Shown one piece after another: positions 30,722 through 39,513 of a stretch of DNA of 64,000 bases (position 1 is its first letter; every line of letters starts with the position of its first letter). Under the pieces are notes generated by a model that saw only the letters and a list, made by a program, of their open reading frames with translations, did no database searches and had not been told where the DNA came from. The position numbers and the translations under genes were made by a program. The DNA comes from Vacuolonema iberomarrocanum LEGE 07170 (lineage in GTDB: Bacteria > Cyanobacteriota > Cyanobacteriia > Elainellales > Elainellaceae), in contig JADEXA010000012.1 in the NCBI GenBank assembly GCA_015207365.1, positions 61,890 to 125,889 on the forward strand, read 5' to 3'.

Positions 30722-30778
30722 AGTATGAATTTTTTCGAGAAGGGGTGCGCTGCACCCCTTCTCGAAAAAATTCATACT
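30722..30778. repeat. Family D perfect palindrome, copy 1
   Basis: A 27-bp perfect stem from AGTATGAATTTTTTCGAGAA to its complement ending ATTCATACT, around a GCT loop (inner arms GGGGTGC / GCACCCC). It lies 50 bp after the DUF72 gene and could also stop transcription, though no T run follows. Confidence 0.8.
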
Positions 30779-30883
30779 CTCAAACAGCAAGGCCCGAAAC
30801 CCTATCGTTCGGTTGTAGATCGGCTATCCGCTTCCGCGTTTTGCTCAAAACAGCGTTGAATAGGGGTAACTGCGTCTCAATCT

Positions 30884-31417
30884 ATGTTCATGATTATCTC
30901 AACCCGCACCTATCTCCCATTCCCCCGATCGCTGGTGTTTACCACCTACCGCGATCGCCTATCGGAGTTGGTTCCCTACATGCCTAACATCCAGAGGATT
31001 GTCATCAAATCGCGGCAAGAGCGGGGTGAGCATATTGAGCAAGTGAACGAGTGGCAGGGTGGGGGCGATGTTCCAGCCGCAGCTCGGTCGATCCTCGACG
31101 AATCCATGTTGTCGTGGACGGAGCATGCCCTGTGGGATGAAACGAATTTTACGACGGCATGGAAAATTGAAACCCATGCCTACACCGAGGCAGTTTTGTG
31201 CAAAGGCCACAACCGCTTCTTGGAGCAGGATCAAGGAACCTTGATTACCAGCGAGGGGGAACTCAGTATTGATTCCAACAAAATCAAGAATGTCCCATCG
31301 TTCATCGCCAAGATGGTGAGTGGCGTGGTCGAAGACTTTTTGGGCAAAAAAATTGAACCCAATCTAGTGCAAATGGGCGAGGGGGTACACCGTTATCTTA
31401 AACAGCATACCCCCTAG
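30884..31417 (+). CDS. SRPBCC (START-like) domain protein
   Basis: Protein of 177 residues resembling the SRPBCC ligand-binding fold (DUF2505-like). An opening strand (IISTRTYLPFPRSLVFTTYRDRL) is followed by a helix, an antiparallel sheet (NEWQGGGDVPAAARSILDES and FTTAWKIETHAY), and a long C-terminal helix (SFIAKMVSGVVEDFLGKKIEP). This fold binds hydrophobic ligands such as lipids. No catalytic residues can be assigned. It stands alone, between a palindrome and the convergent small gene at 31479. ATG 30890 is an equally possible start. Confidence 0.68.
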   Translation: MFMIISTRTYLPFPRSLVFTTYRDRLSELVPYMPNIQRIVIKSRQERGEHIEQVNEWQGGGDVPAAARSILDESMLSWTEHALWDETNFTTAWKIETHAYTEAVLCKGHNRFLEQDQGTLITSEGELSIDSNKIKNVPSFIAKMVSGVVEDFLGKKIEPNLVQMGEGVHRYLKQHTP

Positions 31418-31478
31418 ATGTAGAGTATTCAATTGTGTTAATCTCACTCACACCACATTTTGCAGCGCCAGCAAGGTT

Positions 31479-31715
31479 TTAGGAATGGGCGATCGCCCCT
31501 TGTGAAACCCCCTGCGCGCCTGTAGCGGAGGATGCACAGAGCTTTTTGTGGACATCAAAAGTGATGGCAAACCGCATGTGGGGCATCATTTGGCTAATGA
31601 GCTTCAGGTATGCCTCGGCATCATTGCGATGGCGAAACCGTGCGACAGCGGCTTGCTGGAGATTGGGCATTAGCTTATGAACGACCCAGGGGCTTAACTG
31701 TTCTTGGTAACTCAT
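31479..31715 (-). CDS. Small conserved cyanobacterial protein of unknown function
   Basis: Protein of 78 residues opening MSYQEQLSPWVVHKLMPNLQ, followed by VARFRHRNDAEAYLKLISQMMPHMRFAITFD. The sequence gives a compact helix-strand-helix pattern that I recognise from uncharacterised short proteins common in cyanobacteria, with no named domain. The C-terminal 20 residues are less regular. The ribosome site is weak. It converges with the SRPBCC gene, and no operon partner is seen. Confidence 0.6.
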   Translation of the reverse strand: MSYQEQLSPWVVHKLMPNLQQAAVARFRHRNDAEAYLKLISQMMPHMRFAITFDVHKKLCASSATGAQGVSQGAIAHS

Positions 31716-32258
31716 GGGATTAACACCGTTTCAAAAGGACATGGGATGTGAAACGTAACCGAACAGCACTCAACCCGATGGCAAGCCATCAGGAAGAGGC
31801 AACGAACCCTAAAACGAGCCACGAACACCAAAGGATTAGATCTAGCGATTCAAACAATTGTTAGACCAGTTAGACAGGGTAAATAGGCTTTGGGATGCAC
31901 TATATCTAGTGATACCTTTGCCGTAGAGACACAATATGTGGATTCTCCATAAAATTACCGTATCGTAGAATACATTTCTTCAATTTTTATTGGACGGAAG
32001 CGATCGCCCTTCGATTCACAAATTGGAAGTAGTGCTATGGCGCTACACGCTGAGGTAAAACCAATATTTTTTTGAAAGCCCCCGCAGCGCAGGACTTTCA
32101 AAAAAATATCTGCCCTAATCTCATGCGTCAGGCTATATTACGGGGCGCGAATCTTCCGAGCCTATGCCCCGTCAATAGCCATAAATGGCCCAGCGGGTAT
32201 AGAGTTCAGGCTTGCTGAATTCTCACACGCGCAAGAATAACAACGATGTCAATTGGCT
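31716..32258. other. Intergenic gap
   Basis: About 540 bp carrying family C repeat copy 1 and a loose ACGGGGC / GCCCCGT inverted repeat at about 32150-32182. No gene is supported. Confidence 0.5.
32036..32137. repeat. Family C palindromic element, copy 1
   Basis: Termini TATGGCGCTA and GGCTATA. The core arms CCAATATTTTTTTGAAAG / CTTTCAAAAAAATATC surround a C-rich tip. The same flanks (GCTGAGGTAAAA, CTGCCCTAATCTCA) occur at 48413. Confidence 0.8.
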
Positions 32259-33179
32259 TTAAGCCTTGAACTCTGAGCTTTGATCCCAGCTATACAAACG
32301 GCAAAGATAACGGGTCTTTAGCAGTTGAGATGCGGGTCGCTGCCCAGGTTGCATTAGATCTCGGATAGCGGCTTCAAGGGTGGTCATGCCAACCTTTTCA
32401 AAGTAACCAGCAAGTCGGGACAAATCCTGGTAGATGTCTTCGCCTAAAACGCCGATGCCCTTTTCTGCAAGGCGTTGGAGGATTGTTATCAGCCACTCAA
32501 TGGAGGTCAGACTGGCTGAGTTCAGTTCTGCGTCAGTTGGTGTGGGTTCAAACGCTACATCTGGGGCGATCGCCCCAGACGACTCCTCCCCAGACGATGA
32601 AAAATACAAATTGAGGATGGCGGACTGTCCTGGCTTCGGGTGGCGGCATAGGGCGATGGGATGGCAGTAAATTGCATCCCGTTCCAAATAAACCGAGCCA
32701 ATAATGCCGGCCCCGTTAACCTCTTCACGTTCCAGGCGTTCCAGTTTTTCTAAGGCTTTGGCGCTCGTTGAGGCAGAAGAAATTCGCAGCATCAACGGTC
32801 GATCGTCTGGGTCAAATAGCATCCAGGTGAATTGCTGTGTCACCTTGTCGAATTGGCGAGGCCCCCACTGATGGGGTTGAATGAGAACCCAGTGGTCTAG
32901 GGGTAAAGACTCGGCGAAGCCGATGGGTCGCGTGCTGGCGATATGGTGGTGCAGCGCCTCCCAATCCTCAAAGCGTAGACGAATGGACTGCCAGTCGTCA
33001 GGCTGTGTGGTTCGGAGGGTGAAGCCAACCGTCTGGCTAGAGTTGGAGAGACGCTGTTGATAATTACGACGGGTATGACCAACCGTAGACAGCTTTGGGA
33101 GGCTTCGGCTGGGTTGGCAATGCCCTCCCAGGGGCCACGCCGCCTGTTGTGGCTCCCAGGCGGTCGCGACCATCAGCAC
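32259..33179 (-). CDS. Uncharacterised protein, possibly an N-terminally truncated SWIM-associated protein
   Basis: An open frame of 306 codons. The first ~50 residues are of poor quality, and coherent sequence begins near TVGFTLRTTQPDDWQSIRLRFEDW. The middle has FTWMLFDPDDRPLMLRIS and GIIGSVYLERDAIYCHPIALCR. The C-terminal ~90 residues are helical and end ASQLLKTRYLCRLYSWDQ, which resembles the tail of SWIM zinc-finger proteins that neighbour MoxR-type ATPase genes. That would fit the ATPase and DUF4132 remnants next to it on the other strand. No SWIM Cys/His motif is visible, so the N-terminus may be lost. The start codon is uncertain. Confidence 0.5.
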   Translation of the reverse strand: MLMVATAWEPQQAAWPLGGHCQPSRSLPKLSTVGHTRRNYQQRLSNSSQTVGFTLRTTQPDDWQSIRLRFEDWEALHHHIASTRPIGFAESLPLDHWVLIQPHQWGPRQFDKVTQQFTWMLFDPDDRPLMLRISSASTSAKALEKLERLEREEVNGAGIIGSVYLERDAIYCHPIALCRHPKPGQSAILNLYFSSSGEESSGAIAPDVAFEPTPTDAELNSASLTSIEWLITILQRLAEKGIGVLGEDIYQDLSRLAGYFEKVGMTTLEAAIRDLMQPGQRPASQLLKTRYLCRLYSWDQSSEFKA

Positions 33180-33187
33180 CTACCTCA

Positions 33188-33295
33188 AAACCTGGTACGG
33201 CAATCGCATGGCTCAGTGCAAATGGCAAGATTATCAAATCCCTGCCCGCTGCCCGCAAAGACGAAGATCCAGAACAGGTAAGTCGCTTGGCATGA
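33188..33295 (+). pseudogene. Fragment of a DUF4132-like protein
   Basis: About 35 codons read GTAIAWLSANGKIIKSLPAA followed by RKDEDPEQ, a pattern I associate with the region following WGR-type domains in DUF4132 proteins. The frame stops at 33293-33295, just before the family D palindrome. DUF4132 genes often lie near MoxR-like ATPases, consistent with the ATPase remnant that follows. It is too short to function. Confidence 0.35.
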
Positions 33296-33308
33296 TGAAA
33301 AACCAGAC

Positions 33309-33355
33309 CCTAAAAACCTGTGCCGCCCGCGCTGCGGGCGGCACAGGTTTTTAGG
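33309..33355. repeat. Family D perfect palindrome, copy 2
   Basis: A 22-bp perfect stem CCTAAAAACCTGTGCCGCCC... with its complement ending GGTTTTTAGG, around a GCT loop, the same loop as copy 1. It separates the DUF4132 fragment from the ATPase frame and supplies an in-frame TAG upstream of the latter. Confidence 0.8.
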
Positions 33356-34356
33356 ATTTTAGGTTTAATTGCACCTGCCAACTTAATGGCGAAGCCCTCA
33401 GCTACAAGCAGGGGCGCAAGTCCGTTGAAACCATAATTACCCAAAAGTTCTACGGCGATGATGCATTGATCGATCGCTGCGTCGTCACCCTAGCAGGCAA
33501 CCGGGGCCTAATGCTCGTCGGCGAACCCGGCACCGCCAAGTCCAGGCTCTCAGAGCTATTTTGTGCCGCTATTTCTGGCAACTCAACCCACACCATTCAA
33601 GGCACCGCAGGCACTACCGAAGACCAAATCAAGTACTCCTGGAACTATGCGCTGCTAATTGCCGAATGCCCCAGCCCCAAAGCGTTTGTGCCCTCGCCCT
33701 TATATACCGGCCTCAGTCGCGGTCAATTGGTGCCGCGCTGCCCGCCCGAAATTCAGGACTCGCTGGTGAGCGTGCTCTCGGACAAGGTGCTGATGGTGCT
33801 GGAACTTGGTGGGGATGAACGGGTGCTGCTAGCGCAAAAGGGATTCAATGTCATCGCGACAGCCAACATTCGCGATCACGGCGTCAATGAAATGTCGAGC
33901 GCTCTAAAACGTCGCTTCAACGTTGAAACAGTTGCCCCCATTTTCAATCTGGCGCTGGAACGCCAACGGGTTCTCGAGCAAGCCCAGGCACTGCTGGCCG
34001 AATCGAATGTTCCTGTCGCCATTGCGCCGGATGTTGTTGAATTATTGGTCAGCACCTTTCACGATTTGCGATCGGGTCAGACGCAGGAAGGGACGGTGGT
34101 AGAACGCCCGACCACGGTCATGTCTACCGCCGAGGCTGTCGCCGTTAGCGTCTCCGCCGGATTCGATGCCTACTACCTGGGCGATGGCACCGTCACCAGC
34201 GAGCATGTCGTGCGTAATCTCGTTGGTACTATTCTTAAAGACAACCTAGAAGATGCCAAAAAGTTGACCCATTACTTCAATGTCTTCGTCAAAGGGCGCG
34301 CTCAAAAGCATCCACACTGGGAGGGCTACTATAAAGCACGTAAGTGGCTGCGATAA
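33355..34356 (+). pseudogene. MoxR-like AAA ATPase lacking its N-terminus and Walker B segment
   Basis: Open from 33355, with coherent sequence from CTCQLNGEALSYKQGRK and VETIITQKFYGDDALIDRC. Walker A is GEPGTAKSRLSE. The MoxR-family hallmark GTAGTTEDQIKYSWNYALL and sensor region FNVIATANIRDHGVNEMSSA (ALKRRFN follows) are intact. Relatives carry about six residues including the acidic Walker B equivalent (FEEI) between GQLV and RCPPEIQDSLVSVLS. Here GQLVPRCPPE shows them deleted in frame. No ATG or ribosome site exists upstream, and a palindrome lies directly before it. The family remodels partner complexes with VWA proteins. I infer a decayed gene, although the remaining frame is long. Confidence 0.65.
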
Positions 34357-34374
34357 GCGGCTTGGGGACAAGTG

Positions 34375-35760
34375 CTAGCGAGCAACCAGTTTGGATGGTG
34401 CGATCGTCGTTGGGTCAGCGTTCAGTTTTGACGGCTCTGCCAAGGGCAACTGAATGGCGAAGGTACTACCCTTCCCAAGAGCAGACTCCGCTGTTAATTT
34501 GCCACCATGGGTTTCAGTGATGATTTGATGGGCAATTGCAAGACCCAGCCCCGTCCCTTGCCCCACACCTTTGGTTGTAAATGCATGGTCAAAAACTCTG
34601 GCTTCTACTTCATCTGTCATGCCAGTTCCATTATCTCGGATGCGGACTTCAACCCATTCTGTTTCTGATAAAACTTCGGTCTGAATGGTAATGGTTTGAG
34701 GCTGAGTTTCGAAGGTTTCAAATGTGGTTTTCTGTGCCATTTCATCAAACATATCGATGGCATTTGCCAGAATATTGATGAACACCTGATTGAGTTGACC
34801 TGGAAAACAGTTAATGACGGGTACATTCCCATATTCCTTAACAATTTTAATGGCCGGACGATGCTCATTAGCTTTAAGGCGATACTTCAAAATCATCAGA
34901 GTGCTGTCAAGCCCCTCATGCAGATTGGCACTAATTTTGTGATCAATATCCGTGCGAGAAAACGTACGGAGACTCGTGCTGATATCCTTAATCCGATTCG
35001 TTGCCTCTTTCATTGAACTCAAGAGCTTGGGCAAATCTTCCGAGAGAAAGTCCAAGTCAATTTCTTTGGCGTGGTCTTGAATCACATCGGTTGGATTGGG
35101 ACAGTGCTGTTGATAGAGCGCTAGATGTTCGAGCAAATCTTGAACATAGCCCTTACCGTTGTTGACGCTACCGTTAAGAAAGCCAAGGGGATTATTAATT
35201 TCGTGAGCGACCCCAGCTACCAGATTACCGAGAGTAGCCATTTTCTCACTTTGGACAATCTGTAGTTGAGATTGTTGCAGTTTTTCAAGGGTCGTCTTCA
35301 ATTCCGCAGTACGGTTGATAACCTGTTCTTCCAACCGTTCGGTTAAAAAATAGAGATTTAGCTGAGTGCGAACCCGAGCTAATAGTTCTGTCTTCCGAAA
35401 AGGCTTAGTGATGTAATCGACAGCGCCCAAAGCGAACCCTTTAACAACACTTTCCGCATCGGATAAGGCCGTAATGAAAATGATAGGAATACCAGCGGTG
35501 TTTGGATTGGCTTTGATTTGTCGACAGGTTTCAAAGCCATCCATTTCTGGCATCTGGATATCTAACAAGATCAATGCAGGCGCTTGGCTCTGCAACTGCT
35601 TCAACGCTCGCTTGCCGCTGGTAACGGCGGAAACATTATATCTGGCTGAAGATAATATCTCGCTGATGACTTCTAAGTTGGCAACGGTATCATCCACAAC
35701 TAGAAGTTCAATATCCTTCATGCTTGTATCTAACATGTGGCTACTAGACCTATTAGACAT
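34375..35760 (-). CDS. Response regulator - histidine kinase fusion
   Basis: Protein of 461 residues. Residues about 15-130 form a receiver domain (LLVVDDTVANLEV, phospho-Asp in ALILLDIQMPEMDG near residue 66, and KPFRKTELLARV). A coiled linker follows, then a HisKA-type H box (AGVAHEINNPLGFLNG, His near 186) and an HATPase domain with N box (FINILANAIDM), G1 VRIRDNGTGM and G2 GTGLGLAIAHQI. No membrane segment is present, so it is cytosolic. It overlaps the end of the upstream kinase gene by 8 bp and is almost certainly cotranscribed. It probably receives phosphate or signal from that sensor kinase and passes it on; no output regulator is adjacent. Confidence 0.92.
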   Translation of the reverse strand: MSNRSSSHMLDTSMKDIELLVVDDTVANLEVISEILSSARYNVSAVTSGKRALKQLQSQAPALILLDIQMPEMDGFETCRQIKANPNTAGIPIIFITALSDAESVVKGFALGAVDYITKPFRKTELLARVRTQLNLYFLTERLEEQVINRTAELKTTLEKLQQSQLQIVQSEKMATLGNLVAGVAHEINNPLGFLNGSVNNGKGYVQDLLEHLALYQQHCPNPTDVIQDHAKEIDLDFLSEDLPKLLSSMKEATNRIKDISTSLRTFSRTDIDHKISANLHEGLDSTLMILKYRLKANEHRPAIKIVKEYGNVPVINCFPGQLNQVFINILANAIDMFDEMAQKTTFETFETQPQTITIQTEVLSETEWVEVRIRDNGTGMTDEVEARVFDHAFTTKGVGQGTGLGLAIAHQIITETHGGKLTAESALGKGSTFAIQLPLAEPSKLNADPTTIAPSKLVAR

Positions 35761-38245
35761 GGGTCACTTCTCCAGTCAAATGCTGCTGTAACAGGGTTTC
35801 AATTTCTTCTGATCGGAATTGGCGAGCCAGCTTTAACAGGGATTCAGCAAAGGGAACATAGGTAGTATCGCTGTTTTTGAGCTGTTCGAGCTGCGATCGC
35901 AATTCTTGGACTCTATTCCGCTCTGCCAACACGAGTAATTCTTCTAGAATTTGACGCGGGGGAACGACCATATCCGTTGGCGGCAGTGCCTTGCTCTCTA
36001 GATTCTCCTGTTCGGTTTGGTATGTCCACCGTAAATGTAAGTGTTTAGCAATTAATTGAAACAGTTCTGCTGCATCGACGGGTTTAGCCAGAAAATCATT
36101 CCCACCATGCTTGCGTACCATTTGCTGATCGGCCTGAGATACCGATGCAGACGACACGAGTACAATGGTTTGCTGCAATTCATCGGTACTTCGAATATGG
36201 CGTAAGAACTCAAACCCATTCATAACAGGCATCGCCAAATCGAGAATCACCAAGTCGGGGTCTTGAGTACCCAACACCTCCAACCCAACTTGACCGTTTT
36301 CGGCATCAAGGATGGTAAAGCCCAACGGTTCGAGCAAACTTGACAAGACGGCACGATTTTCCCACCGATCATCGACCACCAAAATGGAATACCGCTTTTC
36401 TCCTTCATAGCCAATAATGCGACCCGCGCCACTGGCTGACTGTTGTTGGACCCAATCCTTGGCTAGCGGGAGATCAACCGTGAAGAAAAACTCGCTGCCG
36501 ACGCCGCGCTGACTTCTGACTTCAACCGAACCACCCATGAGTTGGACGATGCGCTGGCTAATGGCCAATCCCAACCCGGTGCCTTCGGACTGCTTTTTGT
36601 GATCACCCACCTGTTCAAAGGCTTCAAACAACTTAGCTAGATCGGCTTGGGCAATGCCAACACCTGTGTCAATAATCTGGAAGCGCAGAGAAACATCCGC
36701 TTCAGAGAGCGTTTCAACATCGACGCGAAGAGTGACGGCACCAGCTTCAGTAAATTTGATTGCATTACCTAGCAAATTGATGAGTACCTGGCGCAATCGC
36801 TTTTCGTCTACCCCTACGCCTTTAGGTAATTCAGGACTCGGGTGATAAATAAAGTCAATTCCTTTTTGCTCAGCCTTAATTCGACACATTTCTACGACAC
36901 TTTGTAGGAGTGAGGGTAGATGGACGGCTATAGACGCAAGCTCAAGTTTGCGAGCTTCAATTTTTGATAGGTCTAAAACGTCATTGATGAGCGTGAGCAG
37001 ATGGGAGCCACACTGATAAATCACGTTGACGCCATCCCGCTCCTTCCCTTCGAGGGTCTGTTCAAGAATTTGGGCGTAGCCCAAAATACCGTTGAGGGGG
37101 GTTCGCAACTCGTGACTCATGTTGGCCAGAAATTCGCTCTTGGCCTCGTTCGCCATATCGGCAGCGGCTTTAGACCGCTTTAATTGTTGTTGCTCAAAGG
37201 ATTGCACCTGCCACAACACGACCAGCATCGTCCCTGTGAGACCGACGACGACGAGAGCCATCCAGTCTAACGGGCGCAGCTGTCCCTCGATATTGCTCCG
37301 CGGAATGACGAGTGCGACAGACCAGTCTGCTTCTGTCAGAGGAACATAGGCAACATATTGTTGTTCACCATCAATTTCAAAGAGGTTCAGCCCGGCTTCT
37401 TGGTTCGTTAGACGTTGGGCTACATCGGCCAGCCCTGGGTCGTCATAGTCTAGAAGGCTGGGCGCTGGCGTTTCGATAGTAGACATCAGCTCAGCGTTGG
37501 GATGAACAATGGCTTCACCTTTAGAATTCAGTGCAAAGGCATAACTATTCTCTCCAGATTGGAGGTTATTCACTACCTCTTCAATTTTGTCGACGCCGAT
37601 CACAGCGTTTACGGCACCAATCGGTTCCCCCAACGGATTATCGGAAGTGGCTTCGCCAGAAAATGTGGGAATGGAAAAAACGACGATGCGAAGGCCATTC
37701 GAGCTGCGGGACAGTAGCGGATCAGATAGGCTATCAATGCCCGCCATAGCGCCCTGAACATGTTGGCGATCGCTCAAATCAATCGTGCCGTTCCGCTCGG
37801 GGGTGTCGGTGGTATACAAGAACATATCGGCATCCGTCATCCCCAGATAGAAGAAATCGGGCAATCGCCTTTCTTCTATGACCAAGTAAGGTTCGATGGT
37901 GTCCCAATCCATGGTTCGAAAAGTGGGATTGTTGGCGATCGCGGAGAGTGTCGCTTTCTTATCCCCGATCCATCGATCGATTTCGTTGGCCCCTTGCTGC
38001 ACTTCTAGAAAGGCTTTTTCTTGTAAGTTCTCTAACAGCAGATTACGGATTTGCTGATAGCTCCAATAACTGGCGATGCAAACAAAGACGGCTGTCCCCC
38101 CCAAAACCATTCGCGTCCACACACGCTTGGATTTGAATAAAGCCGACGGCGATTTCTTAGTGGGATCCGATAGAGTAGGCGATCGCCTGATCCATCGATT
38201 CCATAAGCCAGTTTGCGATTGATTGGAGGAAACATGATTGTTCAT
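35753..38245 (-). CDS. Cache-domain hybrid sensor histidine kinase
   Basis: Protein of 830 residues. A membrane segment at about 48-66 (MVLGGTAVFVCIASYWSY) is followed by a periplasmic double Cache sensor (about 70-335, with NNPTFRTMDWDTIEPYL and LFEIDGEQQYVAYVPLTEADW) and a second segment (about 338-357). The HisKA domain (MSHELRTPLNGILGYAQIL, His near 378), HATPase (NLLGNAIKFTEAG, GTGLGLAISQRIVQ) and receiver domain (LVILDLAMPVMNG, Asp near 668) follow, then an ~85-residue helical tail. Cache domains bind small molecules such as amino acids or organic acids; the ligand is unknown. It is the first gene of a two-kinase operon with 34375-35760. Confidence 0.92.
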   Translation of the reverse strand: MNNHVSSNQSQTGLWNRWIRRSPTLSDPTKKSPSALFKSKRVWTRMVLGGTAVFVCIASYWSYQQIRNLLLENLQEKAFLEVQQGANEIDRWIGDKKATLSAIANNPTFRTMDWDTIEPYLVIEERRLPDFFYLGMTDADMFLYTTDTPERNGTIDLSDRQHVQGAMAGIDSLSDPLLSRSSNGLRIVVFSIPTFSGEATSDNPLGEPIGAVNAVIGVDKIEEVVNNLQSGENSYAFALNSKGEAIVHPNAELMSTIETPAPSLLDYDDPGLADVAQRLTNQEAGLNLFEIDGEQQYVAYVPLTEADWSVALVIPRSNIEGQLRPLDWMALVVVGLTGTMLVVLWQVQSFEQQQLKRSKAAADMANEAKSEFLANMSHELRTPLNGILGYAQILEQTLEGKERDGVNVIYQCGSHLLTLINDVLDLSKIEARKLELASIAVHLPSLLQSVVEMCRIKAEQKGIDFIYHPSPELPKGVGVDEKRLRQVLINLLGNAIKFTEAGAVTLRVDVETLSEADVSLRFQIIDTGVGIAQADLAKLFEAFEQVGDHKKQSEGTGLGLAISQRIVQLMGGSVEVRSQRGVGSEFFFTVDLPLAKDWVQQQSASGAGRIIGYEGEKRYSILVVDDRWENRAVLSSLLEPLGFTILDAENGQVGLEVLGTQDPDLVILDLAMPVMNGFEFLRHIRSTDELQQTIVLVSSASVSQADQQMVRKHGGNDFLAKPVDAAELFQLIAKHLHLRWTYQTEQENLESKALPPTDMVVPPRQILEELLVLAERNRVQELRSQLEQLKNSDTTYVPFAESLLKLARQFRSEEIETLLQQHLTGEVTHV

Positions 38246-38821
38246 AATACCTCTGGGGATTTGACCTAGCCTTCAGAGAATAGCCAACAGGTTAACGTTC
38301 AAAAGAGCCTAAGTTTCTGTCTCTATTGAAATGAAATAATGGCAGCCGAGGAGATAACGATCTGTAAACTCCCAATGACGTATTTTGATAATTCCCAAAG
38401 TAAAGGTGTCAGCAACAGGGCTGGTATCGCAACCTAAGGAAAGGTTTATGCAGGTTATGAGTTTTAGAATGCTTTGAACTCAAGAGAATAACGATATTCG
38501 CTGCTCTCAGTAAAGCAGAAGATACGATACGAAGGAGCATCATAAAATGTAAACAATTGCATAAAGAAAGAGCAATGCAAGTAGAATTTCGCATTGCTCT
38601 GCTTTTAGTTCAAATATTGAATCCGTAGATCTCCTGATGCATTGTAGATCTGTAAATTGCAGAGCCATAGATTTTGGAGATTAGGTACAGATTAGCTTGG
38701 GATAGATCGTTATCTCTTTATATCGAATCCGGTTAAATAATCATAAAACCCAAATATCGTTTGTGCCCGCTGCAAAGCAGCGGGCACAAACGATATTTGG
38801 GTTCTTCAACCGGATTTGATA
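38246..38821. other. Intergenic gap upstream of the kinase operon
   Basis: Contains a terminator-like hairpin at 38569-38600 and family B copy 2. The kinase promoter should lie near 38250-38400. No gene is supported. Confidence 0.5.
38569..38600 (-). terminator. Probable terminator downstream of ridA
   Basis: Perfect 10-bp stem AGAGCAATGC / GCATTGCTCT with a 12-base loop. On the minus strand it is followed by TTCTTTAT. It lies about 220 bp after the ridA-like gene, beyond the family B repeat. Confidence 0.6.
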
Positions 38822-38823
38822 TT
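38720..38823. repeat. Family B palindromic element, copy 2
   Basis: The arms AACCCAAATATCG / CGATATTTGGGTT and TGCCCGCTGC / GCAGCGGGCA show paired changes relative to copies 1 and 3. Its right edge (GATATTA) touches the stop codon of the ridA-like gene. Confidence 0.85.
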
Positions 38824-39319
38824 AGTCTTCGACTGGAGCGTAAAACGTACCTTCTACTTCAACAATATCATCTTGGTTCAGACGATCCACCTCAATAATC
38901 GTGCGCGGTGGATAGGGGCCATCGCCCCAAAGTTCTTCCTGAATCTGGTTCACAATCGGGCGATAGCGATACATATCGGTCACGTACACGACTAGCCGCA
39001 CCGCATCCCGTAGGGTAGCGCCTTCCGATTCTGCAATGAGCTGCATATTCATAAACGCCTGACGTACCCGGCCTTCAGCGTCGGGTACCAAAGTATTGGT
39101 TTCGGGGTCAATGCCGCGCATCCCTGCCACGAAAATAAAGTCTCCCGCCCGCGTGCCCAGGCTCCAGGTCGCAGTTGGGATAATGCCACCTTCAGGAGAA
39201 AGGGTTCTGACGCCGTTGGGGGATACGTGATCATCAGCAGATACGGGGGCTGCTGTCACGGCCAGAGTTGTGACCGCGAGTGTCGAAAAAGCAATCGATT
39301 TCATAAAGTTAAGTTCCAT
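38822..39319 (-). CDS. Exported RidA/YjgF-family protein
   Basis: About 165 residues. An N-terminal signal peptide (MKSIAFSTLAVTTLAVTAAPVSA) is followed by a full RidA domain: RAGDFIFVAGMRGIDPETN, RQAFMNMQLIAESEGATLRDAVRLVVYVTDM and YPPRTIIEVDRLNQDDIVEVEGTF. The Arg in PPRT and the final Glu are the usual ligand-site residues, so enamine/imine deaminase-type activity is possible. Most RidA proteins are cytosolic; a periplasmic form is less common. ATG 39304 is an alternative start. The stop TAA coincides with the border of family B copy 2, so the extreme C-terminus may have been altered by the insertion. Confidence 0.85.
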   Translation of the reverse strand: MELNFMKSIAFSTLAVTTLAVTAAPVSADDHVSPNGVRTLSPEGGIIPTATWSLGTRAGDFIFVAGMRGIDPETNTLVPDAEGRVRQAFMNMQLIAESEGATLRDAVRLVVYVTDMYRYRPIVNQIQEELWGDGPYPPRTIIEVDRLNQDDIVEVEGTFYAPVED

Positions 39320-39513
39320 CACACCAACAGGAGTGTAAGTAGTTGTCAGGAAAATCTGTGTGTTCTTTAACACAGACAACGTCCAGCCTATTCTTGCCCG
39401 GAGTGAAAGAGGGCAATAGGCATGGAAAACCAAAGCGCAATAATGCCTAGCCAGGGATGCAATAGTTTACTAGGTTTTGTGTTGGGTGCGATCGCTCTAC
39501 TCTTAATGCAACG

